Below are positions 8,256 to 16,530 of a DNA stretch of 64,000 nt, piece by piece (the stretch's first letter is position 1; every line of letters begins with the position of its first letter). The stretch lies in assembly GCF_036226665.1 (NCBI RefSeq), contig NZ_CP109007.1, positions 7,316,001-7,380,000 of the forward strand, written 5' to 3'. The notes beneath the pieces were generated by a model. It was not told the DNA's origin, made no database searches, and saw only the letters and a list, made by a program, of their open reading frames with translations. The stretch is from Streptomyces sp. NBC_00691. GTDB taxonomy: Bacteria > Actinomycetota > Actinomycetes > Streptomycetales > Streptomycetaceae. The translations under genes and the position numbers were made by a program.

Positions 8256-9470
8256 ATGACCTCACGCACCAGGCCGGCGGGCGTGGCGCTCGCCGCCTTC
8301 CTGTTCGCGGCGACGACCGGCTGCACCGAGGGGAACGGACCGCCCGGCGGAGCCCCCAGCCCCGAGGCCACGAGCGGGCGGCCCGGATCCGCGCCGCCCG
8401 CCGAGCCCTCCGCCGCGCCCGGTGGTGCGTCCGCGCCCGCCGGGTTCACCCTCGTCGCCTCCGGAGACGTCCTCCCGCACGATTCGATCATCCGCCGCGC
8501 GGCCGAGGACTCGGGCGGAAGCGGCTACGACTTCACGCCGATGTTCTCCGGGGTGAAGGCCGTCGTCTCCCGGGCCGACCTGGCCATCTGCCACATGGAG
8601 ACCGTGTACGGGCCGGACGGCGGCCCCTACATCGGCTACCCCGCCTTCACGTCGCCGCCCGAGATCGCCGCGGCGCTCAAGGCCACCGGCTACGACTCCT
8701 GCTCCACCGCCTCCAACCACACCCTGGACGACGGGGCGGCGGGCCTCGGCCGCACCCTCGACGCCCTGGACCGGGCCGGTGTCCGCCATGCCGGATCGGC
8801 GCGCACGGCCGAGGAGGCCGCGACGCCCACCCTGCTCACGGCGGGCGGTGCCACCGTGGCCCAACTGGCCTACACCTACGACACCAACGGCTACCCGATG
8901 CCCGAGGGGCAGCCGTGGGCCGTCCAGAAGCTCGACGAGCGGAAGGTGATCGCCGACGCCCGCGCAGCCCGCGCGGCCGGGGCCGACGTGGTCGTGGTCA
9001 GCGTCCACTGGGGCAGCGAGTGGCAGACCGAACCCGACGAGCGACAGCTCACGCTCGGCCGCGCGCTCACCGCCTCGCGGAGCGGCGGCCGTCCCGACAT
9101 CGACCTGATCCTCGGCACGCACGCCCATGTCCCGCAGGCGTACGAGAAGGTCAACGGCACCTGGGTCGTCTACGGGATGGGCGACCAGATCGCCGGGGAC
9201 ATGATCAATCACGAGGGGGCCCACGACCCTCGCGGCAACCAGGGCAGCATCGGCCGCTTCACCTTCGGCCCGCCCAGGAGCCCCGGCGGGCGCTGGGAGG
9301 TCGTCAAGGCCGAGTTCGTCCCCCAGTGGTTCGACACGGGGCGCGGCCGGGTGGTCAACCTCGGCGCCGACGACGGCTCCGACCCGCGCCACATCGAGAT
9401 CCGGGACGCCATCCGGCGGGTGGTGCTCAGCCGCGGCGCGGCCGAGGACGGTCTGGTGATGGGCGAGTAG
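8256..9470 (+). CDS. CapA-family metallophosphatase-like secreted protein (poly-gamma-glutamate capsule type)
   Basis: 404 residues with an N-terminal export signal ending in ATTGC (Cys23, possible lipoprotein site, although position -3 is not ideal), a low-complexity Pro/Ser/Gly linker (about 24-65), and a CapA/PgsA domain: LVASGDVLPHDSI, CHMETVYG, STASNHTLDDG, VVSVHWGSEW, LILGTHAHVPQAYEKVNGTWVVYGMGD. These metal-binding motifs are those of the calcineurin-like CapA fold. In Bacillus the protein anchors or transports poly-gamma-glutamate; in actinomycetes the role is unknown and no capBC genes are nearby. ATG 8256 is preceded by GGCGGAG; an extension to 8175 is not supported. Confidence 0.85.
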   Translation: MTSRTRPAGVALAAFLFAATTGCTEGNGPPGGAPSPEATSGRPGSAPPAEPSAAPGGASAPAGFTLVASGDVLPHDSIIRRAAEDSGGSGYDFTPMFSGVKAVVSRADLAICHMETVYGPDGGPYIGYPAFTSPPEIAAALKATGYDSCSTASNHTLDDGAAGLGRTLDALDRAGVRHAGSARTAEEAATPTLLTAGGATVAQLAYTYDTNGYPMPEGQPWAVQKLDERKVIADARAARAAGADVVVVSVHWGSEWQTEPDERQLTLGRALTASRSGGRPDIDLILGTHAHVPQAYEKVNGTWVVYGMGDQIAGDMINHEGAHDPRGNQGSIGRFTFGPPRSPGGRWEVVKAEFVPQWFDTGRGRVVNLGADDGSDPRHIEIRDAIRRVVLSRGAAEDGLVMGE

Positions 9471-9513
9471 CCGGACCACCGGCCGCACGGGCCGGTCGCG
9501 GCGCCGGGGCAGG

Positions 9514-9538
9514 GCACCCGGTCGCGGCGCCCGGGTGC
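9514..9538. terminator. Possible hairpin between convergent genes
   Basis: Arms GCACCCGG (9514-9521) and CCGGGTGC (9531-9538) form a short hairpin in the 107-bp gap between the convergent CapA-like and UspA genes. The surrounding DNA is rich in related GC blocks, so several alternative folds are possible. Confidence 0.4.
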
Positions 9539-9577
9539 GGGGCGGCCCGCCCGGTCATCGTGGTGGCCGCGGCCCGG

Positions 9578-10039
9578 TCACGGGACGACGGTGACCGGCC
9601 AGCGGCCCGCCTTCACGAGCCGGACGGCCACCGAGCCCACGAACCGGTGCCCGGCCGACTCCGAGGCGCCCACCACCACGGCGTCCGCGGTCAGCTCCTC
9701 GGCCGCTTGGACCAGGCCCGCGTAGGCGTCGCCCCGGAAGGTGTGGAACTCCCACCGCATCCGCCAGAGGTCCTTCACCCGCTCCGCCGACGTACGGATC
9801 TCGGTGACCAGGTCCTGGGCGATCTCCTCGGTGGTGCCCGCCGTCGGCGCGCCCATCGCGGCCCCCGCGGTGATCACCGGCTGCACGTAGACGAGTGCGA
9901 GCAGGGCGTTCTGCCGCCGCGCGAGCCCGGCCGCGTACGCCGCGGCGCGCAGCGAGGAGTCGGATCCGTCGATTCCCGCCATGATCACTTTCGGGCCGTC
10001 GGTTCCGCGTTCGAACCGACCGGGCTGCTGTTCGTTCAC
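9578..10039 (-). CDS. Universal stress protein (UspA family)
   Basis: A single-domain UspA protein of 153 residues: IMAGIDGSDSSLRAAAYAAGLARRQ at the first strand and helix, and the ATP-binding loop VVVGASESAGHRFVGSVAVRLVKAGRWPVTVVP at the C-terminus, matching G-x(n)-G-x(n)-GS of ATP-binding members. Such proteins bind nucleotides and modulate stress survival or dormancy. ATG at 10039 with AGG-containing leader (GAAAGGTGAAC). It is convergent with the CapA-like gene and divergent from the deacetylase gene, so it stands alone as a transcription unit. Confidence 0.9.
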   Translation of the reverse strand: MNEQQPGRFERGTDGPKVIMAGIDGSDSSLRAAAYAAGLARRQNALLALVYVQPVITAGAAMGAPTAGTTEEIAQDLVTEIRTSAERVKDLWRMRWEFHTFRGDAYAGLVQAAEELTADAVVVGASESAGHRFVGSVAVRLVKAGRWPVTVVP

Positions 10040-10129
10040 CTTTCGAGGTTATCGGCTCATCGGGTGCTTTCGGCGGGGCGGCCGGTGTCGATGAGCCGCG
10101 CGAGCTCTCATCCATAGGGACCATTGGTC

Positions 10130-11002
10130 ATGAAAAAGGATCAGATGCCTCCCGGGCGCCGCGCGCTGCTGCGGCTCGTCGCCGCCCTCGGGGCCACCGC
10201 CACCGTCGGAGTCATCGCGGCGGACCGGCTCGCGGCGCCCGAACCGGCCGACGGGACCGCCGCGCCCCCGGCCCCGCCCCGCCGGGGAACGGGCCCCGCC
10301 GCCGGCCCGCAGGCGCAGGCCGCCCGGCTGAGCCCCACCTCGTACCGCCTCCAGCCGATGACCGCGTACGCACCCCCGGCGTTCCGCCGCGCCGTGCCGC
10401 CGGTCAGGCAGCGGCCCTTCCTCAGCATGTCCGGGGTCGGCCGCTCGATGGTGCTCACCTTCGACGACGGCCCGGACCCCCGCTACACCCCGGGGATCCT
10501 GGAGACCCTGCGCCGCCACGACTGCCGGGCCATGTTCTTCGTCTGCGGCGAGATGGCCGTCGAGAACCCGGACCTGCTGCGCGAGATGGCCGAGGACGGG
10601 CACGTCGTCGGCAACCACTCCTGGTCGCACCCGCTCATCCCGAAGCTGCGGCCCTCCCGCATCCGGGACGAGCTCGGCTCCACGAGCGAGGTGATCGAAC
10701 GGACCCTGGGGACGGCCCCGCTCTGGTACCGCGCGCCCTACGGCGCCTGGAACCGGCACTCCTTCGAGATCGGGGCCGAGCTCGGCATGGAGCCGCTCGC
10801 CTGGACCGTCGACACCCTGGACTGGAAGGAACCCGCGGCCGCCGGCGCCATCGTCCGCCGGGTCCTCGACGGCGCCGCCCCCGGCGCCGTCGTGCTCTCC
10901 CACGACGCCGGGGGCGACCGGGCCCAGAGTGTGACCGCGCTCCGCCGCTATCTGCCCGAACTCCTCGACGCGGGCTACCACATCACCGTCCCCCGGCGCT
11001 GA
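10130..11002 (+). CDS. Secreted polysaccharide deacetylase (NodB/CE4)
   Basis: 290 residues. An RR-ALLRLVAAL leader at residues 8-25 resembles a Tat or Sec signal. The NodB homology domain carries all CE4 motifs: LTFDDGPD (catalytic Asp and metal Asp), NHSWSH (metal His pair), RAPYGAWN, AWTVDTLDW and VLSHDAGGDR. The enzyme should remove N- or O-acetyl groups from peptidoglycan or another glycan outside the cell. ATG at 10130 is preceded by AGGGA at the correct distance; the in-frame TTG at 10124 is less likely. Terminated by a strong shared hairpin. Confidence 0.92.
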   Translation: MKKDQMPPGRRALLRLVAALGATATVGVIAADRLAAPEPADGTAAPPAPPRRGTGPAAGPQAQAARLSPTSYRLQPMTAYAPPAFRRAVPPVRQRPFLSMSGVGRSMVLTFDDGPDPRYTPGILETLRRHDCRAMFFVCGEMAVENPDLLREMAEDGHVVGNHSWSHPLIPKLRPSRIRDELGSTSEVIERTLGTAPLWYRAPYGAWNRHSFEIGAELGMEPLAWTVDTLDWKEPAAAGAIVRRVLDGAAPGAVVLSHDAGGDRAQSVTALRRYLPELLDAGYHITVPRR

Positions 11003-11009
11003 CCGCACG

Positions 11010-11085
11010 GGTACGGACCGCACGGCCGAGGTACGGCCTCCGGTACGTCCCGCGGTACGGGTCTCCGGTACGGGTCTCCGGTACG
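11010..11085. repeat. Six copies of GGTACG in 76 bp
   Basis: GGTACG occurs at 11010, 11030, 11042, 11054, 11067 and 11080, including the repeated block CGGTACGGGTCTC, between the deacetylase stop and the terminator. It looks like slippage-expanded non-coding DNA. Confidence 0.8.
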
Positions 11086-11126
11086 GCGAAGGGCCCCGGC
11101 GCCACCAGGTGCCGGGGCCCTTCGCC
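11085..11126. terminator. Strong bidirectional terminator
   Basis: Perfect 16-bp inverted repeat GGCGAAGGGCCCCGGC (11085-11100) and its complement (11111-11126) with a 10-base loop, placed between the convergent deacetylase and sortase genes. It can serve both. Confidence 0.9.
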
Positions 11127-11134
11127 GTGCCCCG

Positions 11135-11794
11135 CTAGCGCGAGCCGACCATCCGCGCGTACACGACGACGTTCCCGTCGTAGCCGCGCGCGCGCGTGTA
11201 GCCGCCGCCGCAGGTGATGACCCGCAGCTCGGGCTCACCCGTGTCGGCGTACACCTGCACGCCGGGGAAGTTGTCCTTCGCGTACACCTCGAGCCCGTAG
11301 ATCTCGAACACCGCGATCCGGCCGTCGTACCGCTCGACCTCGATGTGCTGGCCCTTCTCCAGGGAGCCCAGGCCGTAGAAGACCGCGGGGCCCTGTGCGT
11401 TGTCGACATGGCCGACGACCACCGCGGTGCCGCGCTGGCCGGGGGAGATGCCGTTCTGGTACCAGCCGGCGAGGTTGGTGTCCTGCGGCGGAGGGGCCGC
11501 CACCCAGCCGTCGGGGTCCAGCCCCACGTCCATGATCGGGGCCGCCACCTGGATCGCCGGGATCTTGATGCGGGAGGCGGGGGCGAAGGGCAGCGGCTCC
11601 AGCCCCTCGACGGAGCCGTCCGGCGGCGTGACGGGGCGCGCCACGGGACGGGCCGCCGCGGCGGGCTGCGGAGGCCCCAGCGCGACGTCCACTCCGTTGC
11701 GCATCATCGCGATCCCGGACAGCATGGCCAGGGCCAGGACGCCCCAGGGTTGGCGTCTCCTGCGCTGGAAGACGCGGAAGTCCTTCGGGGGCAT
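11135..11794 (-). CDS. Class F sortase (first locus)
   Basis: 219 residues: short basic cytoplasmic N-terminus (RVFQRRRRQPWG), one membrane helix (about 17-33), a Pro/Ala linker, and the sortase beta-barrel from about residue 70 (ASRIKIPAIQVAAPIMDVGL). Catalytic residues are His129 (VVVGHVDN), Cys195 (RVITCGGGY) and probably Arg203. The WYQNGISPGQRGTAVVVGHVDN block is typical of the actinobacterial class F family. Sortases cut a sorting signal and attach proteins to the cell wall. Divergent from 12219-12737, a secreted protein with an unusual sortase-like tail, which is its candidate substrate. ATG 11794 has a GAAGGGAGAAC leader. Confidence 0.92.
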   Translation of the reverse strand: MPPKDFRVFQRRRRQPWGVLALAMLSGIAMMRNGVDVALGPPQPAAAARPVARPVTPPDGSVEGLEPLPFAPASRIKIPAIQVAAPIMDVGLDPDGWVAAPPPQDTNLAGWYQNGISPGQRGTAVVVGHVDNAQGPAVFYGLGSLEKGQHIEVERYDGRIAVFEIYGLEVYAKDNFPGVQVYADTGEPELRVITCGGGYTRARGYDGNVVVYARMVGSR

Positions 11795-12218
11795 GGTTCT
11801 CCCTTCGTGGCGTCGTCAGAACGGTAAAGGCGACCTGACGGACCGTCGCGCCGGACGGCGCGAACGGGTGGGGGCCACGTCCGGACGGGTGGCGAGCCGG
11901 GGGTACGGGGTGCGCCGGCGTCCCTCCTGACGCGCGCGTGCCCGGGCCGGCGCGGACCGCTCTCGGGACGCCGGGCGGCCGACAGGTGGGTGACAACGGG
12001 CTGACCCATCCGAGTAATCGTCAGATAAGCAGCCCACTCGCCTCTGACCTGCGGATCTTCCTCCTGCGAGGACCCGATTCCCGGCGTGTCGTCTCACCGG
12101 GGTGGACCAGTGCCGAAATGCGCTGCCCGCTCCGACTTGTGATGGTTCGTCATGGAAGGCGTACTCGTCGACACTCCCGGAGCACCGCTTTGGGGCGTCT
12201 TCCACTGGAGGTTCAACC
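11795..12218. other. Divergent intergenic region between sortase and secreted protein genes
   Basis: 424 bases without a gene. It must hold both promoters. The stretch around 12000-12030 is relatively AT-rich (GAGTAATCGTCAGATAAG) and is the likeliest promoter area, but I cannot assign -35 and -10 boxes with confidence. Confidence 0.5.
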
Positions 12219-12737
12219 ATGCGTGCTGCACGCACTCTGGCGGTGACCGCCACCGCGATCGCGGCGGTCGGCCTCGCGGCCCCCCTTGCCGCCGCCACCT
12301 ACGGTCCGGGCAATGTCGTCAGCGGTGGCTCGAACAACAGTCCGAGCAACGTCACCGTCAGCCCCTTCGAGGTCCACCCCGGGTCGACGCTCACCATCAC
12401 CGCCAGGGGCTGCAACCGTGGCGGCACGGTCACGTCCAACGCCTTCCCGGACGCCACCCTCTCCGGCGGCAACGGCGTCTCCACGGCCGTCGCCCGCGTC
12501 TACAACAACGCCACTCCCGGCAACTACAACCTGGCCGTCCGGTGCAACGGCGGCTCCAACGTGGTCACGGAGCCGTTCCGGGTCCTCCCGGGCCGCGGCG
12601 CCCAGGGCGGCCTCGGCGGCTCGCTGGCTCCCAGCTCCACGGAGATGGCCGTCGGCGGCAGCCTGGTCGCCGCCGCCGCACTCGGCGGCGGGCTCTTCAT
12701 CGCCCGTCGTCGCCGTGTGACCGGCGCGGGGATCTGA
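12219..12737 (+). CDS. Secreted protein with GGLGGS sortase-like C-terminal tail (paralogue 1)
   Basis: 172 residues. Sec signal peptide 1-26 (MRAARTLAVTATAIAAVGLA, cleavage near AAA-TYG). A single beta-rich domain of about 95 residues contains a probable disulfide (Cys65, Cys109) and resembles an Ig-like fold (SPFEVHPGSTLTITARGC). Then AQGGLGGS at 128-135, a membrane helix at about 143-162 and RRRR at 163-166. The tail has the layout of a sorting signal but no LPXTG. ATG 12219 has a GGAGG ribosome-binding site 8 bases upstream. The paralogue at 12859-13416 shares the same plan. Function unknown; surface attachment by the adjacent sortase is inferred. Confidence 0.85.
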   Translation: MRAARTLAVTATAIAAVGLAAPLAAATYGPGNVVSGGSNNSPSNVTVSPFEVHPGSTLTITARGCNRGGTVTSNAFPDATLSGGNGVSTAVARVYNNATPGNYNLAVRCNGGSNVVTEPFRVLPGRGAQGGLGGSLAPSSTEMAVGGSLVAAAALGGGLFIARRRRVTGAGI

Positions 12738-12766
12738 CCGGTCGAACCTCCCGGTCGACCCGCTCT

Positions 12767-12811
12767 GCCCGTCGCCCCCGAGTCCCCTTCCGGGACCCGG
12801 GGGCGACGGGC
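12767..12811. terminator. Terminator between the two convergent secreted-protein genes
   Basis: 14-bp arms GCCCGTCGCCCCCG (12767-12780) and CGGGGGCGACGGGC (12798-12811) with a 17-base loop, in the gap between convergent genes. Confidence 0.85.
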
Positions 12812-12858
12812 GTCCGCGGACGAGCGGGCACCGACGCCGGACCGGCCGCGACGGCCGC

Positions 12859-13416
12859 TCAGTGGCGACGGGCGGAGCCGGAACGGCGACGCACCACGTA
12901 CACGCCACCGACGGTCGCGGCGAGCACGAGCGCTCCTCCGGCGGCCAGTTCGAGCGGCTCGATGCCGCCGCTCGAACCGCCGAGACCGCCCTGCACACCC
13001 CGCGGGGGAGTGAGGATGGTGGAGCTGATGGTCGGGGTGGCGGTGGGCGTACCGCTGATCGTCAGGGTCGTGGTGTCCGAGATTCCGCCGGTGCAGTTGA
13101 ACGACACCGTGTACACGGCACCGCGCCGGGCGTCCGCGTCCACGGTGGCGATGGCCGCCGATCCCGGTGCGATGGTGACGGTGTCGAAGATGCCGGCCGA
13201 GGCCGTCGCCGTACTGGCGCAGCCGGGGGCACTCAGCGTCACCCGGCCGCCCGGGGCGACGACCGAGGGCGACACGACGAAATCGCCCGGTGCCTTGGCC
13301 CGTGCCGCTCGCGCGTTCGGTGCGGGAGCACCGTCCGCCGCGACGGCGGTGGGGGCGGCCAGGGCGAGGGCGGCCGCCCCCAGCAGGGCAGTGGACGCGG
13401 CACGTATCGCGCGCAT
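12859..13416 (-). CDS. Secreted protein with GGLGGS sortase-like C-terminal tail (paralogue 2)
   Basis: 185 residues. Signal peptide 1-27, a linker, a beta-rich domain with Cys66 and Cys108 at the same spacing as paralogue 1 (FVVSPSVVAPGGRVTLSAPGC), a Thr-rich linker (TPTATPTISST), the motif VQGGLGGS at 141-148, a membrane helix at about 158-175 and the tail RRRSGSARRH. The two paralogues share only short identical blocks, so the duplication is old. ATG 13416 is preceded by CCGGAGGATTC. Facing the first paralogue tail to tail, it forms with the sortase a small surface-display locus (inferred). Confidence 0.85.
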   Translation of the reverse strand: MRAIRAASTALLGAAALALAAPTAVAADGAPAPNARAARAKAPGDFVVSPSVVAPGGRVTLSAPGCASTATASAGIFDTVTIAPGSAAIATVDADARRGAVYTVSFNCTGGISDTTTLTISGTPTATPTISSTILTPPRGVQGGLGGSSGGIEPLELAAGGALVLAATVGGVYVVRRRSGSARRH

Positions 13417-13584
13417 GGTGAATCCTCCGGGTCCCGAGGGGCAGCCGCGGAAAGGGGGTTTCCGCGAAAGACCGTGCGTGCACCTCGATGTCCGAAACGC
13501 TAGAAGCGCACTACCACAGCCGCGATCCCAGACGTGCGAATGGGGCACGCATGTCCCCCGAGTGGCTCATCCGTCCGTGTCGCC

Positions 13585-14349
13585 TCACGGTGTGAGCTGC
13601 GGGAACAGATCGGTGAACGGCGCGGCGGTGGCCGAGATGCCCCGGCCGAACGGGGCGTCGAAGTCCCAGATGAGGAACAGCAGGAAGGCGATCAGCACGC
13701 TGAACAGTCCGGCGAGCAGCAGTTCGCGCCCGGTTCTGCGGATCTGCAGGGTGAAGATCAGGCCCACCGTCACCAGCGCGCCGATGATCAGACCGAACCA
13801 CACCACTCCCGGCATGGTCTCCCCGGCGTTCTGCCCCCGGGCCCCCCGGGCGTCGTCGGCCGCCGCCACCTGGTCGACCAGCGGCTGGTACGCCTGCCCC
13901 TCGAAGTCGTCGGCGGGCTGGTAGTCGGTGACGCTGCGCCGCACCTTCTCCAGGAGCGCCGTGCCCTCCTCGCTCAGCTCGCCGTGCTCCGCCATGTACG
14001 TCCACTCGTCGTCGACCACGTAACCGACGTACGCGTCGACGTCGGCGCGGATGCGCTCGCGGACGGCCTGCGGGTAGACCTCGACGCGGGCCGAGATCTC
14101 GTGCATCGCCTGGGCCTCCTGGCGCACGGTCTCCTGGGCCGCGCCCCGGGCCTCCCAGACGCCGGCGATGGCGAGGCCGAGGACGATCGCGTAGATCACG
14201 CCGATCATCATCGTCATGTACTCGATGACGTCGGGGGTCTCGCTCGGGTCGTCGTCCTCGGGGATCCGGCGGTTGTTGATGACGACGATCGTGAGCACGA
14301 CGGCGCACGCGGCGGCCATCGCAAGGGTGAGAACAAGCCATTCAGACAT
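13585..14349 (-). CDS. DUF4239 membrane protein
   Basis: 254 residues with four membrane helices: residues about 5-23, 45-66, 182-201 and 210-228, the inner segment between helices 2 and 3 being long, acidic and helical (VRQEAQAMHEISARVEVYPQAVRERIRADVDAYVGYVV). This is the DUF4239 pattern (bestrophin-like fold), found in many bacteria and without an established function. ATG 14349 with a GAGGAACCC leader. It lies downstream of the proline-rich gene on the same strand (51-base gap) and may be co-transcribed with it. Confidence 0.85.
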   Translation of the reverse strand: MSEWLVLTLAMAAACAVVLTIVVINNRRIPEDDDPSETPDVIEYMTMMIGVIYAIVLGLAIAGVWEARGAAQETVRQEAQAMHEISARVEVYPQAVRERIRADVDAYVGYVVDDEWTYMAEHGELSEEGTALLEKVRRSVTDYQPADDFEGQAYQPLVDQVAAADDARGARGQNAGETMPGVVWFGLIIGALVTVGLIFTLQIRRTGRELLLAGLFSVLIAFLLFLIWDFDAPFGRGISATAAPFTDLFPQLTP

Positions 14350-14400
14350 GGGTTCCTCGTGTGGGATGCAGAGGGACGAAGAGGCCGACGGGGCGCCGGG

Positions 14401-15180
14401 TCACTTGGACCGGGGGCGCAGGATCGCCGTCGCGAGCACCGCGGGCGCGGTGATCATGAGAGTGGCGGTGACGACGGAGGTGCCGCTCTTCGGCTTGGCG
14501 TGCGTGGCGCGGCGGTAGTGGGGCAGCGCCACGGGACCGGGCGCCGGGGGCCGCGGCCGCACGGTGGGCGGCGGCGTCGGGCTCGGGCTCGGGCTCGGGG
14601 GCGGGGGAGGCGGTGGTGGCGCGGGTGCGGGCTCCGGTGGCCTCGTGGTCGGAGGCGCGGGCGGAGGCGGCTCCGGGCGAGGTGCGGGCCTGGTGGCCGG
14701 CGGCTTGGGCGCGGGCCGGGGCGGGGGAGGGGCGGGCGGCGGAGGCGGCTCCGGCGTGGGGGACGGCGAGGGCGTCGGTGACGGGGAGGGAGACGGCGGT
14801 TCGGGCGTCGGCGTCGGCGTAGGGGTGGGCGTGGGCGTCGGCTCGGGCGTGGGGGACGGACACGGCGGGGGCGGCTCGGTGGGGCAGGGCTTCGGGTGAT
14901 GGTGATGGCCGTGCCCCTTGCCCTTTCCCTTGCCGTGGTCCTTCCCGTGGCCCTTGCCCTTCCCTGAGCCGCCGTCGCCGTCGCCGTCGCCGTGACCGTG
15001 GTTGTGGCCGTCGCCTGCGACGGCCACAGCGACGTGGGAACCGCCCGGGCCGGTCGAGGCGTAGGCGCAGGCGTCCGCGGCGGCGGGCACCGGGGTGGCG
15101 AGCAGCCACACCAGTCCGAGGGCCGCCAGCGGCCGCGCGAGGAGTGATCCGTACAGAGACACGCCGTCGAGCTTGATCAC
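14401..15180 (-). CDS. Secreted His/Gly- and Pro-rich wall-spanning protein
   Basis: 259 residues from a GTG at 15180; earlier codons in frame give an implausible leader. A signal sequence (LLARPLAALGLVWLLATPVPAAA) is followed by a metal-binding-like stretch rich in GHGK and HHHH (about 50-90), then about 130 residues of Pro-rich repeats (PTPTPTP, PSPSPSP, PPPPPP), and a C-terminal membrane helix (VVTATLMITAPAVLATAIL) with RPRSK tail. Such a layout suggests a protein that spans the wall and is membrane-anchored at the C-terminus. No catalytic domain. No strong ribosome-binding site is visible, so the start is only moderately certain. Confidence 0.65.
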   Translation of the reverse strand: MIKLDGVSLYGSLLARPLAALGLVWLLATPVPAAADACAYASTGPGGSHVAVAVAGDGHNHGHGDGDGDGGSGKGKGHGKDHGKGKGKGHGHHHHPKPCPTEPPPPCPSPTPEPTPTPTPTPTPTPEPPSPSPSPTPSPSPTPEPPPPPAPPPPRPAPKPPATRPAPRPEPPPPAPPTTRPPEPAPAPPPPPPPPSPSPSPTPPPTVRPRPPAPGPVALPHYRRATHAKPKSGTSVVTATLMITAPAVLATAILRPRSK

Positions 15181-15717
15181 AGGCGAGGCGTGCCGGGGCG
15201 GAAACGAGCGGGATTCGCCGGATGGAGCGGATCTCCGGACGTACCGGTTTGACGTTTCGCCCCGCCCGAAGCCGGCCGCGGCGGTTCGGCGGAGATCAAT
15301 GCCGGTGTATCGCCGGGCAGATGGTTTCCGGAAGGCGGCGGACCGGGCCCGTTCCGGCCTCGGATCGATAACTGTCCGGTTGTCGCCCTGTCGGAGGGGA
15401 AGAAGAAGGAGGCATCCTGCACCGGCGACCAGGCCCCTCCGGCGGCAACAGCCGAGGTACGGGCGGGACCTGGGCGTCCGTCGCGGGGAGCCGCACTCGG
15501 CCGAAGAGCCGACGCACACTCATATGCACGTGAATTTGCACAGCCTGAAGGCGTGAACTCTTCGTTCCCGAGAGCACGTGCCAATGGCGTGTGACCAAGA
15601 ACGGACCGCGAATTTCCGTTTCTACTCGCTCTCTCGGCGGGCGATCAGTAGCCTCACCTCGAACACCGGCCGCGAACACATGGCCGCATCCCCCATGGCG
15701 ACTTGTTGGAGACATTG
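15181..15717. other. Long divergent intergenic region
   Basis: 537 bases between the divergent proline-rich gene and the methyltransferase gene. Open frames here (such as one at 15095-15556 on the plus strand) are Arg/Pro-rich and lack a ribosome-binding site, so I read no gene. The less GC-rich part at about 15585-15660 is a likely promoter area for the methyltransferase gene. Confidence 0.5.
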
Positions 15718-16530
15718 ATGGAGCGTCCCGCCTGGGCTCCGCCTGGTATCGACATCTCGGTGCCGAGCGTGTCCCGTATGTACGACTTCTATCTGGGCGG
15801 CTCGCACAATTTCGAAGTGGACCGGGAAGCGGCGCGCAAGGCCATGGAGTTCATGCCTGGTCTGCCCAAGATCATGCAGGCGAACCGTGCCTTCATGCGG
15901 CGCGCCGTCCGCCACGCCGTTGACAACGACGTCACCCAGTTCCTGGACATCGGCTCCGGCATACCCACCTTCGGCAATGTGCACGAGGTCGCCCGGACCG
16001 CCGACCCCGCCGCCCGCGTCGTCTACGTCGACCACGACCCGGTCGCCGTGGCCCACAGCCGCGCCGTCCTGGACGGCGACGAGGGCGCCGCGGTGGTCGC
16101 GGCGGACCTGCGCAAGCCGGCCGACATCCTCTACAGTCCCGAGGTGTCCCGACTCCTCGACCTGGAGCGGCCGGTGGCGCTGCTCCTCGTCGCCGTCCTG
16201 CACTTCCTGGAGGACGAGGACCGGCCCTACGAAGCCGTCACCGAACTGCTCGACGCCCTCGCGCCCGGCAGCCTCCTGGTGCTCACCCACGCCTCGTACG
16301 AGGGCATCCCGCTCTCCGAGGAGCAGGCCGGCGGCACCGTCGGGGTCTACCGGAACATCCGCAACCCGCTGGTGATGCGGTCCGGCGCCGAGATCACCCG
16401 CTTCTTCGAGGGCACCGAACTGATCGAGCCCGGCCTCGTCCCGATGCCCGCGTGGCGTCCGGAGAGCCCGGTCGAGGAGGAGGATCCGTACGCCTTCTCC
16501 GGTTTCGCAGGGGTGGGGCGCAAGGCGTGA
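15718..16530 (+). CDS. DUF574/PF04672 S-adenosylmethionine-dependent methyltransferase
   Basis: 270 residues. The N-terminal RPAWAPPGIDISVPSVSRMYDFYLGGSHNFEVDR block is the signature of this actinomycete-specific family; the SAM-binding motif is FLDIGSGIPTFGNVHE with acidic strand end VVYVDHDP. Substrates are unknown; streptomycetes carry dozens of copies, several next to regulatory proteins. ATG 15718 has GGAGA six bases upstream. Its stop overlaps the GTG of the c-di-GMP gene by four bases (GTGA), so both are expected to be made together. Confidence 0.9.
   Translation: MERPAWAPPGIDISVPSVSRMYDFYLGGSHNFEVDREAARKAMEFMPGLPKIMQANRAFMRRAVRHAVDNDVTQFLDIGSGIPTFGNVHEVARTADPAARVVYVDHDPVAVAHSRAVLDGDEGAAVVAADLRKPADILYSPEVSRLLDLERPVALLLVAVLHFLEDEDRPYEAVTELLDALAPGSLLVLTHASYEGIPLSEEQAGGTVGVYRNIRNPLVMRSGAEITRFFEGTELIEPGLVPMPAWRPESPVEEEDPYAFSGFAGVGRKA

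Noticed and set aside
12219..13416. LPXTG or chaplin-type LAXTG sorting signals
   Set aside because: Neither pattern is present in the two secreted proteins; only the GGLGGS-type tail was found.
14560..14890. Possible microsatellite or recombination hotspot
   Set aside because: The GGC/GTC-rich repeats are the coding sequence for proline-rich PT/PS/PP stretches in the minus-strand protein.
15095..15556. Open frame of 153 codons in the intergenic region
   Set aside because: Arg/Pro-rich product, no ribosome-binding site, partly overlaps the divergent gene; no sign of coding selection.
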